Shown: positions 55,479 to 64,000 of the stretch, piece by piece | Layout of the letters: each line of letters begins with the position of its first letter | How positions within the stretch are numbered: position 1 is the stretch's first letter | Assembly (NCBI RefSeq): GCF_900156675.1 | Contig: NZ_FTOH01000004.1 | Location: 129,820-193,819 of the forward strand | Origin: Thalassolituus maritimus | GTDB lineage: Bacteria > Pseudomonadota > Gammaproteobacteria > Pseudomonadales > Oceanobacteraceae | DNA: 64,000 nt | Reading direction: 5' to 3' | Position numbers and translations under genes: made by a program | Notes under the pieces: generated by a model | What the model was told of the DNA's origin: nothing | The model's database searches: none | The model's input: the letters and a program-made list of their open reading frames with translations, nothing else

Positions 55479-55832
55479 TTATACCTTTTCTTTGATACGT
55501 GCAGACTTACCGCTACGCTCACGCAGGTAGTACAGTTTCGCCTGACGCACGTCACCACGACGTTTAACAGCAATGCTGTCAACCAGTGGGCTGTGAGTCT
55601 GGAAAGTACGCTCAACGCCAACACCGTGAGAGATCTTACGTACGGTGAAAGCAGAGTTCAGGCCACGGTTACGCTTACCGATAACCACACCTTCGAACGC
55701 CTGCAGACGCTCACGGTTGCCTTCTTTTACTTTTACCTGAACGACAACAGTGTCACCAGGGCCAAAAGCTGGAACAGCGTCTTTCAGCTGCGCGTTTTCA
55801 ATCTGCTGAATGATTGGGTTCTTGTTGCTCAT
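55479..55832 (-). CDS. rplS: 50S ribosomal protein L19
   Basis: A 117-residue protein beginning [17 protein letters not shown]. It contains [46 protein letters not shown] and [37 protein letters not shown], all diagnostic. An in-frame ATG at 55880 lies inside trmD; 55832 has AAGGAGCG upstream and the right length. Codons are biased as in other ribosomal genes. Confidence 0.98.
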   Translation of the reverse strand: MSNKNPIIQQIENAQLKDAVPAFGPGDTVVVQVKVKEGNRERLQAFEGVVIGKRNRGLNSAFTVRKISHGVGVERTFQTHSPLVDSIAVKRRGDVRQAKLYYLRERSGKSARIKEKV

Positions 55833-55842
55833 TGTTCGCTCC

Positions 55843-56601
55843 TTAACAGTCTGACGAGTGCTCAGCCGCGTTCTCGTCAAGGTATTCTGTCAATAACTTT
55901 CGTTGCTCGGTTGTCAGTTCCAGTTCAGCCAGTAAGTCTGGTCTGCGTTGCCAGGTTCGGCCCAGTGCCTGCTTTAAGCGCCACTGGCGGATTTTCTCGT
56001 GATTACCGCTCAACAGTACCTCAGGTACCGCTTCGCCTTCATACACTTCAGGCCGGGTGTAGTGCGGACAATCCAGCAAGCCATCCATAAAGGAGTCCTG
56101 CTGTGCCGACAGTTCGTGCCCCAATACACCAGGCACCAACCGGATCACGGCATCCATCAACGTCATGGCGGGTAACTCACCACCGCTGAGCACGAAATCA
56201 CCGACAGACCATTCTTCGTCGATTTCCGCCTCAATCAGACGTTCATCAATACCCTCGTACCGCCCGGCTACCAGGATCAGCTTGTCATGCTGAGCAAGCT
56301 CAAGCACACCTTCCTGATCCAGCTTGCGGCCCTGTGGCGACATATAAATCACCCTAGCGCCTTCACCGGCCGCTGCCTTCGCAGCATGAATGGCATCCTT
56401 CAACGGCTGAATTTTCATCAGCATTCCGGGGCCACCGCCGTACGGTCGATCATCCACCGTCTGGTAATTGTCGTAAGCGTAATCTCTTGGATTCCAACAG
56501 GTCACACTGACTTTATCCTGTTTGACTGCGCGTCCGCTGACACCTTGCTGGGTCAACGCCTGAATCATGTCAGGAAACAGAGTTACAACACCAAACCACA
56601 C
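55843..56601 (-). CDS. trmD: tRNA (guanine-N1)-methyltransferase TrmD
   Basis: TrmD methylates G37 of tRNAs with SAM. The 252-residue protein starts [20 protein letters not shown] and has [23 protein letters not shown]-type and [14 protein letters not shown] segments, then [29 protein letters not shown], the knotted SAM site. Length is standard. It lies 36 bases after rimM and 10 before rplS. Confidence 0.98.
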   Translation of the reverse strand: MWFGVVTLFPDMIQALTQQGVSGRAVKQDKVSVTCWNPRDYAYDNYQTVDDRPYGGGPGMLMKIQPLKDAIHAAKAAAGEGARVIYMSPQGRKLDQEGVLELAQHDKLILVAGRYEGIDERLIEAEIDEEWSVGDFVLSGGELPAMTLMDAVIRLVPGVLGHELSAQQDSFMDGLLDCPHYTRPEVYEGEAVPEVLLSGNHEKIRQWRLKQALGRTWQRRPDLLAELELTTEQRKLLTEYLDENAAEHSSDC

Positions 56602-56637
56602 CGGTCTTCACTCCTCTCTGGCCCTGTTGGCCAGGGG

Positions 56638-57159
56638 TTAAAAATCCGGGTCCCAGTCTACCTGGATCACACTGCTGTCCAGATCGACCTCAAGAACGTA
56701 TTGCTCTACAAAGGGAAGTAAACGTTGCTGCTGATCGATGCTGCCTTCACAAGGCATCACCGTCATCACCTGATTACCACCACCAGAGTCAAACAGTTCT
56801 TTCACCTGGCCCAGCACCACACCTTCGGTATTTACTACCTTGAGTCCGATCAGCTGGAACCAATAATGTTCATCTTCTTCAAGCTCAGGAAGCGCCTCTT
56901 CAGGAACCCCGACCTCACACTGATGTAAGCTCAATGCCAGATCACGGTCTGTAATGCCCTGAAGGCTTGCCACCAGACCTTTACCCTGAGGTTTACCCTG
57001 CAGTACTTTAAATTCCTGCCAGCGATTATCCTTGCGGATGTGCCAGACAGGGTACTCCAGAATGTTTGTCATCGGCTGTGTGTAGGAGTACACCTTCACC
57101 CACCCTTTGATGCCAAACGCAGTGCTTATTTTTCCCAGAACGCGAATGTTCTCAGACAC
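56638..57159 (-). CDS. rimM: Ribosome maturation factor RimM
   Basis: RimM assists 30S head assembly by binding S19. The 173-residue protein has VLGKISTAFGIKGWVKVYSYT at the N-terminus and the PRC-barrel end with YWFQLIGLKVVNTEGVVLGQVKELFDSGGGNQVMTV and LLPFVEQYVLEVDLDSSVIQVDWDPDF. Length and order (rpsP, rimM, trmD, rplS) are standard. Confidence 0.98.
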   Translation of the reverse strand: MSENIRVLGKISTAFGIKGWVKVYSYTQPMTNILEYPVWHIRKDNRWQEFKVLQGKPQGKGLVASLQGITDRDLALSLHQCEVGVPEEALPELEEDEHYWFQLIGLKVVNTEGVVLGQVKELFDSGGGNQVMTVMPCEGSIDQQQRLLPFVEQYVLEVDLDSSVIQVDWDPDF

Positions 57160-57182
57160 TGCTTACCCCCGGTTAAACTGAA

Positions 57183-57434
57183 TTACGCTTCTTTTTTAGC
57201 AGCGTCTTTCAGCAGCTTCTTAACACGGTCAGTTGGCTGTGCGCCTTTACCTACCCAGTACTCAACGCGCTCAAGGTCGATACGCAGAGCTTCTTCCTGG
57301 CCACGAGCAATCGGGTTGAAGAACCCAAGGCGCTCGATAAAGCGACCGTCGCGAGGCATGCGCGCGTCAGCTACGTTGATGTGATAAAAAGGACGTTTTT
57401 TAGAGCCGCCGCGGGCTAAACGAATAACTACCAT
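57183..57434 (-). CDS. rpsP: 30S ribosomal protein S16
   Basis: An 83-residue protein starting [41 protein letters not shown], the S16 signature, and ending with [15 protein letters not shown]. It is the first gene of the operon. The 190 bases upstream to the AraC gene should hold its promoter, but I can point to no clear -35/-10 pair. Confidence 0.98.
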   Translation of the reverse strand: MVVIRLARGGSKKRPFYHINVADARMPRDGRFIERLGFFNPIARGQEEALRIDLERVEYWVGKGAQPTDRVKKLLKDAAKKEA

Positions 57435-57623
57435 AAAGTGTGTCTACTCCGGTCGTTTTATCTAGTGGCAGGTTTTGAAATCGCCCACCGTTCAACATCC
57501 CTCAATACCAGCGTTACGCAATAAGCACGCGGCCGGCTTGAAGGGCCTGGGGGCCACCGTACAGGCAACCCACACAAAAGGGCGCGTAGTGTACGCCAAC
57601 TGACCCTCCGGTTTCAAGCAGTA

Positions 57624-58646
57624 CTAGGCCCGCTTTACGACCGTATTCTGATGCCTTGAGATACACTCTGCGGGCGTTATTCCAAACTCCCGACGAAACG
57701 CGGTGATAAAGTTAGAGCTGTGGTTATACCCCGCCTGATATGCCACTTCACCGATCGACAGATTACCGGTTATCAATTTACAGCGGGCGCGCTCTAAAAC
57801 TCGTTTACGGATGTATTTCTGCACTGTGATGTTGAAGGTCTTTTTAAACTGACTCTGAAGTGTGCTGACGCTCATGCGCCCGTTTCTGGCAATCTCGCTT
57901 AACTCAGCACCACTTTCAACGGCACTATCGACCAGATCCAATAATTGGTATTGCGCGCGACGCCCTGATATCAACGGCTGTTTGAGTTTCACAGACTCCT
58001 CCAGGTGTGTAAGTGCCGCAGCGATAATACCGAGCACATCTGCTTCTATCGTAAGCCTTTGACGTGCATCCGGAGACGGCTTCATTGTAATCAGCCGTTC
58101 AGCGACAGCATCCAGGGCAGGAGGCAACGCCCAGGTCTTGCTCGATCCGTGACTCTGGTACAAGGCCTCTATCATAGCCGTATCCCCACGGAAACGAGCG
58201 CGAAGCCAGTCAGATGACATCGTGATATTCAACTTTTTCACACGATGACCCTTTTCAATATAACGGCTGAACATATCTGACCGGCCAACAACCAACGCAT
58301 GCATCAATGGCTGCCGATCCGCTGCGTCCTTGACACTGTGCCTGAGTTCGTAGGATTCACCACCCAGCGAGAACCTGATATCTGCCTCGTAAACCAGATT
58401 AACACTCAGACCCGGCGATACCTCTGACGAACTTACGGTCGTCTCTTTTTCGTAGCAGTCAGCCAGATGGAGAAAGAGATCGTTACTCAGTTGGACAGGA
58501 AAAAGTCGCCCTTCCATCAACACTTGTGCTGGTTGGGTCTCCGGCAGATGGTGAAATCCAGTGCCACCGTTGATAGCGCGCACATCGGATTCGCGAATCT
58601 GGCCCTCAGGCCAGCCTTCTCTGACCAATGAATTACTTTTCTGCAT
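57624..58646 (-). CDS. AraC-family transcriptional regulator (PchR-like), heme locus
   Basis: A 340-residue regulator. The C-terminal 100 residues hold the two HTH units: ELSEIARNGRMSVSTLQSQFKKTFNITVQKYIRK, then ERARCKLITGNLSIGEVAYQAGYNHSSNFITAFRREFGITPAE. The N-terminal ligand domain is not recognised in detail but matches the size of siderophore/heme regulators such as PchR. It is divergent from the TonB-receptor gene across 97 bases that carry a Fur box, so it probably activates heme or iron uptake there. Confidence 0.85.
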   Translation of the reverse strand: MQKSNSLVREGWPEGQIRESDVRAINGGTGFHHLPETQPAQVLMEGRLFPVQLSNDLFLHLADCYEKETTVSSSEVSPGLSVNLVYEADIRFSLGGESYELRHSVKDAADRQPLMHALVVGRSDMFSRYIEKGHRVKKLNITMSSDWLRARFRGDTAMIEALYQSHGSSKTWALPPALDAVAERLITMKPSPDARQRLTIEADVLGIIAAALTHLEESVKLKQPLISGRRAQYQLLDLVDSAVESGAELSEIARNGRMSVSTLQSQFKKTFNITVQKYIRKRVLERARCKLITGNLSIGEVAYQAGYNHSSNFITAFRREFGITPAECISRHQNTVVKRA

Positions 58647-58700
58647 AACATTCCGCTCTTTTCCATAGCACCTGATGGTATCGCATTATCAGTGACGGTA

Positions 58701-58719
58701 TACAATGCGAATCATTTTC
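58701..58719. promoter_or_regulatory. Fur box upstream of the TonB receptor gene
   Basis: TACAATGCGAATCATTTTC matches the 19-bp consensus GATAATGATAATCATTATC at 14 positions, including all of AATCATT. It lies 25 bases before the receptor ATG and 55 from the AraC gene, so it can control both. Confidence 0.8.
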
Positions 58720-58743
58720 ATTAACAAAAAGGAACTATAGTTT

Positions 58744-60849
58744 ATGTCCGCTCGCTTTCCTACTATCCATAGCGGTCTTGCCTTGGCCGTCAGTATAAGT
58801 ATCACGGCATCTGCGCATGCCACTGATCAGTCGACCAGCCAGGACACCAAACAGCAACCGATCGAACTTGATAAAGTCGAAGTCTGGGGAACTGCGGTTA
58901 CTTCCTCTTCAGTAAACATTGATCAGGACAATATCCAGCTTCGCCAGGCAGATCACATCTCAGATCTGCTACGCACGATTCCTGGTGTAGATGTGGGTGG
59001 CGCCCACTCTCTCAACCAGCGCATAACGATCCGCAGCATGGATGACAAGGACATCGATATCAGTATCGACGGTGCGCGACAGAACACGTACATGTTTCAC
59101 CACATGGGCAATCTGCAGATTCATGCGGATATCCTCGAGTCGGTAGATATTCAGGTCGGTAAAAATTCAGTCGTTAATGGCGGCCTCGGCGGTACAGTGA
59201 AGTTCCGCACTAAATCAGCAGAAAAACTACTCAAACCGGGTGATACACTGGGTGGACGAGTTCAGGCAGGATATAACAGTAATAAAGGGCACAGCCTGGC
59301 CGCCACAGGATATGGCAAGATCACAGAGAACGTCGATATCCTCGCTTATCACAACCATGTCGAACGAGGTAACTATACCGTCGGTGGCGGCAAGATCCTT
59401 GACTCTGACGGCGACGAAATTGATGGAACGGACGGAGACGTTCTGGGCCTCGAGGGTACACAGAAAGATAGCTTACTGAAGGTTGGTGTTGACCTTGATG
59501 CTAACCAACGTGTCAGCATCGGTTACGAGCGCTATCGCGATGAAGGCGATTACAGTCAACGACCGGATATGGGGTTAGCGACCGACCTGGCCATCGGAGG
59601 CTCTCTGGACATACCGCTCGAGTGGCCTACCGAGTTCAACCGCGACACATACACGCTTAACTACGACGCCCAACTGGGTGGCACACTGCTGGAAGCGACG
59701 CTCTACGACAATAAAAGCACATTTAACCGGGATGAAAGTGGTTACGCAGAGAATCCTGCCTACACTGACTGGGCTGGAAATGGCTCGGGCATCGCGCACT
59801 TAAGAGGACTGAACCTTCTTGCAGAGAGTGGCTTCGATGTCCATACCCTGACTTACGGCTTCGAGCATACGCTCTATGACACAGAGTATCGTTTCGATTA
59901 CGACAACGGATCTTCTGAGGGGAATGAAGAAGATTCGTCCACCATTAGTCTATATGTTCAGGATCGCTGGAGTATTGCTGACCTTGATCTCATTATTGGT
60001 GGCCGTTACGACACCGTCGAGCTGAACACCACACTGACGGATGAATCTTTCAGTGAATTCACCGGCGCTCTCGGCCTTGAGTATGCTCTGACAAATGCAC
60101 TGAACCTCGGACTGCACAGCACACAGCTGTTTAAGGCCCCAGAAGTTGCGGAAGTTTACGTCGGCGCAGGCCTTTACGACACCCCGAATCCAGACATAAA
60201 AGCGGAAACCGGGATCAATCACGAAGCCAGTATCGATTTCGTTGATTCAATTCTGGGCGCTGATGCCTTCAAAGTCGGGGCAACCATATTTCAGACTGAG
60301 ATTAACGACTATATCTACGACTATGCCGCTCGCGGTTTCAAAGACAACGTAGGCGATCTGACCATTCGCGGCTCTGAACTCTACCTTGGCTACGATATTG
60401 CCAATCTGCAAACTATGCTGACGTTTTCTCGCGCTGCCAGCGATCTGGATGCTACCAGTGACTATCCGCAGTTCGACGGAGCAAGAATTGATCGTCAGCA
60501 AGGCAACACGATCAGTCTTAATCTCGACTATGTACTGGCCGCACCGGGAGTAACCTTGCATGCTGATGTTCTTGATGTTGATGATCTTGATGGCGGCCTT
60601 GATATCGACGGGGCATCACTGGATAAAGCCAAAGACGGTTACACGGTTGTTAACGTATCTGCGCGCTGGGCACCCTCTACTATTGATGGCCTGAGCATCA
60701 CCGCTGGCATCGACAACCTGACCGATGAACTCTACGCCTCTCAATCCAGTCGCACCGGAGTATCCAGCCACCCTCGCTTTGGTGAGCTGTACCTGTACGA
60801 CTACGAGCCCGGACGAAACTACAAGCTGACGCTGGCTTATCAGTTCTGA
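58744..60849 (+). CDS. hmuR: TonB-dependent heme receptor (HmuR-type)
   Basis: A 701-residue outer-membrane receptor. A signal peptide ends TASAHA (about residue 27) and a TonB-box-like stretch LDKVEVWGTAV follows. The plug (about 45-165) has ISDLLRTIPGVDVGGAHSLNQRITIRSMDD and VVNGGLGGTVKFRTKSAE. The 22-strand barrel ends with TLAYQF. The heme-receptor features FKAPE (FRAP-like) and NPDIKAETG (NPNL-like) lie near residues 463 and 482. A Fur box precedes it and the hmuSTUV genes lie downstream on the other strand. Confidence 0.9.
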   Translation: MSARFPTIHSGLALAVSISITASAHATDQSTSQDTKQQPIELDKVEVWGTAVTSSSVNIDQDNIQLRQADHISDLLRTIPGVDVGGAHSLNQRITIRSMDDKDIDISIDGARQNTYMFHHMGNLQIHADILESVDIQVGKNSVVNGGLGGTVKFRTKSAEKLLKPGDTLGGRVQAGYNSNKGHSLAATGYGKITENVDILAYHNHVERGNYTVGGGKILDSDGDEIDGTDGDVLGLEGTQKDSLLKVGVDLDANQRVSIGYERYRDEGDYSQRPDMGLATDLAIGGSLDIPLEWPTEFNRDTYTLNYDAQLGGTLLEATLYDNKSTFNRDESGYAENPAYTDWAGNGSGIAHLRGLNLLAESGFDVHTLTYGFEHTLYDTEYRFDYDNGSSEGNEEDSSTISLYVQDRWSIADLDLIIGGRYDTVELNTTLTDESFSEFTGALGLEYALTNALNLGLHSTQLFKAPEVAEVYVGAGLYDTPNPDIKAETGINHEASIDFVDSILGADAFKVGATIFQTEINDYIYDYAARGFKDNVGDLTIRGSELYLGYDIANLQTMLTFSRAASDLDATSDYPQFDGARIDRQQGNTISLNLDYVLAAPGVTLHADVLDVDDLDGGLDIDGASLDKAKDGYTVVNVSARWAPSTIDGLSITAGIDNLTDELYASQSSRTGVSSHPRFGELYLYDYEPGRNYKLTLAYQF

Positions 60850-61040
60850 TAACGACATCACCTGGCCAGGCGCGTCATAAGCAAGACGCACTGGCCCAAC
60901 CTGATCTTCAGGTTGATTTAAACAGCGACTAACTAGCCATAATCCGCTGGACGCCACTCAGAAATAAGCGTCCAGTTAGCGAACTATGGCATGAGGGTAA
61001 GAACGGCAAGAACGGTAAGAAAGATAAACTGAATGAAATT

Positions 61041-61877
61041 TCAGATCTGGCGCAGCGACCGGGATTGTTCAATGAAAGTGGACTGCCCCGCATTACGCTC
61101 CAGCCAATGACGATTATTGCGGGCATAGTCGTCGGCCAGAGATTTAGGAAGGTCATAGACTTCTTGCAGAATATGCGGCAGCGTGAGTAGCTCCACCGGG
61201 CCAGAGGCGGTGACTTTCCCCTGCTTTAACAATAAAACCCGGTCAGCCCATGCAGCAGCCAGCGACATATCATGCATAACGGCGAGTACACCGACGCCAC
61301 GATCCGCAAAACTCCCGACTTTTTCCATCATACTGTGCTGATGTGCGGGGTCTGCAGCAGAAAAACATTCGTCCAGCAGCAGAAAATAACCATCACCCGA
61401 ATGTTGATGACAATCCCAGATCTGAACGAGCACACGGGCCATTTGGGTGCGTTGCTGCTCGCCGCCGGAGAGCGTCGGATACTCACGCGAGCGAAGATGC
61501 CAGACATCCATCATCTCCATCGCGGCTTTCTGCCAATGACGTGAACGGCGTTCATCCATATGGCGACTACGCCCCAATGCCACGACATCACATACCCGCA
61601 AAGGAAACGCCAGCGTCATACCTTGTGGCATAACGGCCATTTTCAGCGCCCGTTCGGCCGCTGGCAGATCACCCAAACGACGACCGTCCAGCGTTATAGC
61701 CCCAGACACTGCCGTATATTCGCCGGTCAGACACTTTAATAGCGTACTTTTCCCTGCGCCATTCGCACCCAGAACGGCGACGCGATCGCCAGCATGCAGG
61801 TCGAAACTAACATTTTCCAACAAGCGTCTATTGTGAAGGTTAAGTGATACGCTGCGAACCCTGAGCGTCATACCCAC
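61041..61877 (-). CDS. hmuV: Heme ABC transporter ATP-binding protein HmuV
   Basis: A 278-residue ATPase. Walker A is GANGAGKSTLLK, the Q-loop is VMPQG, the signature is LSGGEQQRTQMARVL, and Walker B is YFLLLDECFSAAD, followed by the switch His in LAVMHDMSLAAAWAD. The residues after the catalytic Asp-Glu are C-F and not the usual P-T, a small oddity. The start overlaps hmuU by 10 bases; an ATG at 61871 is an alternative. It acts with HmuU at the inner membrane. Confidence 0.94.
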   Translation of the reverse strand: MGMTLRVRSVSLNLHNRRLLENVSFDLHAGDRVAVLGANGAGKSTLLKCLTGEYTAVSGAITLDGRRLGDLPAAERALKMAVMPQGMTLAFPLRVCDVVALGRSRHMDERRSRHWQKAAMEMMDVWHLRSREYPTLSGGEQQRTQMARVLVQIWDCHQHSGDGYFLLLDECFSAADPAHQHSMMEKVGSFADRGVGVLAVMHDMSLAAAWADRVLLLKQGKVTASGPVELLTLPHILQEVYDLPKSLADDYARNNRHWLERNAGQSTFIEQSRSLRQI

Positions 61878-62983
61878 CTCCGACTTTGCTGAACAAGAAG
61901 AAAAAGAAATACTGGCCCACCGATAATTGCCATAAGCAACCCTACAGGCAGATCTGCAGGAGCGATCACTGTGCGTGCCAGTGTATCGGCGATGAGCAGC
62001 AACAGAGCACCAGAAAGTGCAGACAGCCCGATCAGCCAGCGATGATCAGGACCAACGATCAGCCGTAACAGATGCGGGACTACTAAACCGATAAATCCGA
62101 TCATTCCTGCGACAGCCACGCCAGCGCCGACCATCAGTGCTGCAGCAGCCAGTAAGGCACGCTTTTCCCGTTGTACTGGAAAACCCAGATGGCCCGCCAC
62201 CTGCTCCCCCAGCAACAACGCATTCAGAATCCGGAAGCGACTCAGGCAATAGGCCAGAGGCGCTAGCACGAATACTGCACAGGCTGAAATCTCACGCCAG
62301 CCACCGTTGGCCAGGCTTCCCATCGACCAGAAGGTCAAATCGCGCAGCTGTTGATCATCAGCGACGTAAGTCAGAATACCAGTGGCTGCACCAGCCAGCA
62401 CATTGATAGCAATACCCGCTAACAGGAGCAGTGCGACCTGAGTTTCGCCATTGCGCGTGCCCAGCCGATAGATCACCATTGTTACTGCTAATCCACCCAC
62501 AAATGCCGCCAGAGGCAATGCATAAGGCCCCGTAAGACCGCTCCAGCCCTGCAGCAGGCTACCGCTCAACACGATAACCGCCACGGCCGCAAATGCCGCG
62601 CCGCTGGACACGCCTATCAGGCCCGGATCAGCAAGTGGATTGCGAAAGACGCCCTGAGTAACACATCCAGCCACTGCCAGTCCGGCGCCAACCACACAGG
62701 CCAGCACCACGCGCGGCAGGCGCAGCTCACGGATTACCCAGTCCGCCGTACCAGCCGTCTCGGCACCGCTGAACAATAGCTTTGCGGAGGTGATGATCTC
62801 GCCAGTACTGAAACTCATCGGGCCCGTCAACAGAGATACAACAATGGCCAAGAGCAGTGTGATACTCAACAAGATCGTTACCCAAGGCAGAGGCCTGAGC
62901 AGCGGACGATCTACCGGCTCATGATCCGCTGCGTCACCTGCGCCCTTCACAGGCTCAATGCTGCTGCGCGCACTCATATCCAT
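61868..62983 (-). CDS. hmuU: Heme ABC transporter permease HmuU
   Basis: A 371-residue FecCD-type permease with about 10 helices. Family segments are RLPRVVLACVVGAGLAVAGCVTQGVFRNPLADPGLIGVSSGAAFAAV, AGIAINVLAGAATG and GMIGFIGLVVPHLLRLIVGPDHRWLIGLSALSGALLLL, the FecCD ATPase-coupling and channel motifs. A charged N-terminal extension of about 30 residues precedes the first helix. It lies 7 bases after hmuT. Confidence 0.94.
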   Translation of the reverse strand: MDMSARSSIEPVKGAGDAADHEPVDRPLLRPLPWVTILLSITLLLAIVVSLLTGPMSFSTGEIITSAKLLFSGAETAGTADWVIRELRLPRVVLACVVGAGLAVAGCVTQGVFRNPLADPGLIGVSSGAAFAAVAVIVLSGSLLQGWSGLTGPYALPLAAFVGGLAVTMVIYRLGTRNGETQVALLLLAGIAINVLAGAATGILTYVADDQQLRDLTFWSMGSLANGGWREISACAVFVLAPLAYCLSRFRILNALLLGEQVAGHLGFPVQREKRALLAAAALMVGAGVAVAGMIGFIGLVVPHLLRLIVGPDHRWLIGLSALSGALLLLIADTLARTVIAPADLPVGLLMAIIGGPVFLFLLVQQSRRWV

Positions 62984-62990
62984 GATGGCG

Positions 62991-63872
62991 TTACTCTGAT
63001 TCCGCCAGTTTGTTCAATGAAGGCTCCAGGGAAAGTTCAGACATGCCCTTGATGCCGGTATCCTGCGGATATAAAAGCGGTATCAACAAACTCAACGCCT
63101 GTGGCAGTCTCGGACCAAACCCCAGTACCAGACTGACATCCACTGTGTGAATCCGTTTCTGCTCAGCTGCGGGTGTATGCGCCAGTGTACTGGCTGTCAA
63201 AGCGCTGTTATCCGGACCGGTATGACCGATCAAAACCAACTCTGGCGCAGCCTGAACTGCCCCCTCAGCACTGATGGGCTTGTAGCCCTGGTGTTCAAAC
63301 GCATTATTTACGTTGAGCAATTCCAACAAAGCCTGTGCTCGGGTGCCCAGACCTGCAGCCATTAGTCCGCGACCCGACGTACCAAGCAGAAACAAAGTAC
63401 TCGGTGACTGATCTGGCAAGGCTGCCAACTCCTCTGTTGCAGCCTGCACAACCTTAGCAGCCAACTGCTCCGCCCTGGCACTAAGCGCCAGTGCGTCTCC
63501 CACCTGACGAATGCGGCTGGCCACACCTTCCAGGGTGTCGGGAGCGCTGATGCGTGCGACCTTAACTCCCGCCGCCTGCAACTGAGCGAATACGGGTTCT
63601 GGGCCTGCGTCGTGGCTGGCGATCACCAGGGTCGGGCGCAAAGCCAGAATACCTTCGGCGTTCAACTGCCGCATATAGCCAACCTGGGGTAGCTCCGTTG
63701 CGGCTTCCGGGAAACGACTTGTCGTATCAACGCCCACCAGCCGATGTTCCGCACCCAACGCGTAAACAATTTCTGTCAGGGCACCATCAACACTGACCAG
63801 ACGCTCAACCGCGCTGCTATGCAATGCCATCAGCAGCAGAACGGCTCCGCTCAAAAATTGCCGCATGCTCAT
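62991..63872 (-). CDS. hmuT: Periplasmic heme-binding protein HmuT
   Basis: A 293-residue binding protein with a short signal peptide (1-21, ending LHSSA). It has the two-lobed class III fold phrases RLVSVDGALTEIVYALGAEHRLVGVDTTSRFP and ALPQVGYMRQLNAEGILALRPTLVIAS. The Tyr in GYMRQL and the Tyr or His near GHTGPD are possible heme ligands. The start overlaps the hmuS stop by 4 bases. Confidence 0.93.
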   Translation of the reverse strand: MSMRQFLSGAVLLLMALHSSAVERLVSVDGALTEIVYALGAEHRLVGVDTTSRFPEAATELPQVGYMRQLNAEGILALRPTLVIASHDAGPEPVFAQLQAAGVKVARISAPDTLEGVASRIRQVGDALALSARAEQLAAKVVQAATEELAALPDQSPSTLFLLGTSGRGLMAAGLGTRAQALLELLNVNNAFEHQGYKPISAEGAVQAAPELVLIGHTGPDNSALTASTLAHTPAAEQKRIHTVDVSLVLGFGPRLPQALSLLIPLLYPQDTGIKGMSELSLEPSLNKLAESE

Positions 63873-64000
63873 GCCACTACCTCGTTAACGTTTAACGGGT
63901 ATTTTTCTTCAAGGGATGCAACCAGCCCGCTCCACGCCGGATTCTCTGGCTGACCATTAACACGCTCACCAAACAACAAAGCCAGCTGTTCGTCGTTTTT
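63869..64000 (-). CDS. hmuS: Hemin-degrading/heme-binding protein HmuS, C-terminal part (truncated by window edge)
   Basis: Only the last 43 residues are in the window: LALLFGERVNGQPENPAWSG then LVASLEEKYPLNVNEVVA. The LFGxRxxGQPE-xxW pattern is the end of HmuS/HemS proteins, which take heme in the cytoplasm and degrade or hand it on. The stop overlaps the hmuT start (ATGA), so it is the first visible gene of hmuSTUV. Confidence 0.88.
   Translation of the reverse strand, partial: KNDEQLALLFGERVNGQPENPAWSGLVASLEEKYPLNVNEVVA

Overview
The window is chromosomal DNA from a free-living, polarly flagellated, probably marine gammaproteobacterium of the Oceanospirillales/Pseudomonadales type. Supporting this are a Pseudomonas/Vibrio-style flg cluster with sigma54 and sigma28 promoters, a canonical rpsP-rimM-trmD-rplS operon, a long FadE, a TRAP transporter and a heme-uptake locus. 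No prophage, CRISPR array, rRNA or complete insertion sequence is seen. The genus is not asserted.

Region 1 (1-17.4 kb) is flagellar. On the minus strand lie cheV-cheR, then flgBCDE, flgFGH, flgI with a small FliT-like gene, and flgJK (flgK is cut by the window edge). On the plus strand lie flgA, flgM, flgN and a PilZ gene (ycgR-like). The minus-strand run is interrupted three times by REP-type palindromes and tandem arrays derived from them, and one interruption carries the REP-associated transposase (RAYT) gene. Just downstream of each interruption, in the direction of transcription, is a good sigma54 (-24/-12) promoter. FlgE is 1209 residues, about three times the usual size.

Region 2 (17.4-19.2 kb) is a small accessory segment between tRNA-Arg(CCU) and an imperfect copy of the tRNA 3' end. 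It carries an Abi_2/HEPN gene. Region 3 (19.3-30.5 kb) holds an MFS permease, katG, two small outer-membrane-barrel-like proteins around a lipoprotein, a TetR regulator with two matching palindromic operators next to an alpha/beta hydrolase-CMD operon, a secreted amidohydrolase-like protein and a LEA14-like lipoprotein.

Region 4 (30.5-38.5 kb) begins with a tight three-gene operon. It encodes a MotA/ZorA-like channel with a long coiled coil, a MotB/ZorB-like OmpA protein and a small Cys/His-rich protein, and resembles a Zorya motor without the known Zorya effectors. fadE, two YbjQ proteins with an M48 protease, and trxB follow. Region 5 (38.7-41 kb) has three tandem paralogues of an exported family I do not recognise; the first carries a complete two-repeat MshEN-like (c-di-GMP-binding) motif. 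Region 6 (41-53.7 kb) has a TRAP transporter with a fused large permease, a solute-binding protein and a TatT-like lipoprotein, then phoH2, a CPA2 antiporter, a 927-residue secreted protease-propeller-barrel protein and truC.

Region 7 (53.7-54.5 kb) is a gene-free, AT-rich stretch with six DnaA-box matches, five in the same orientation, which looks like a replication-origin or DnaA-titration site. Region 8 (54.5-57.4 kb) is dsbC and the rplS-trmD-rimM-rpsP operon. Region 9 (57.6 kb to the end) is heme acquisition: an AraC regulator, a Fur-box-controlled TonB receptor and hmuSTUV (hmuS is cut by the window edge).

The best candidates for something undescribed are the Zorya-like three-gene motor, the MshEN-linked exported paralogue cluster and the DnaA-box region. 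All functional statements come from reading motifs and context by eye; no database search was run.
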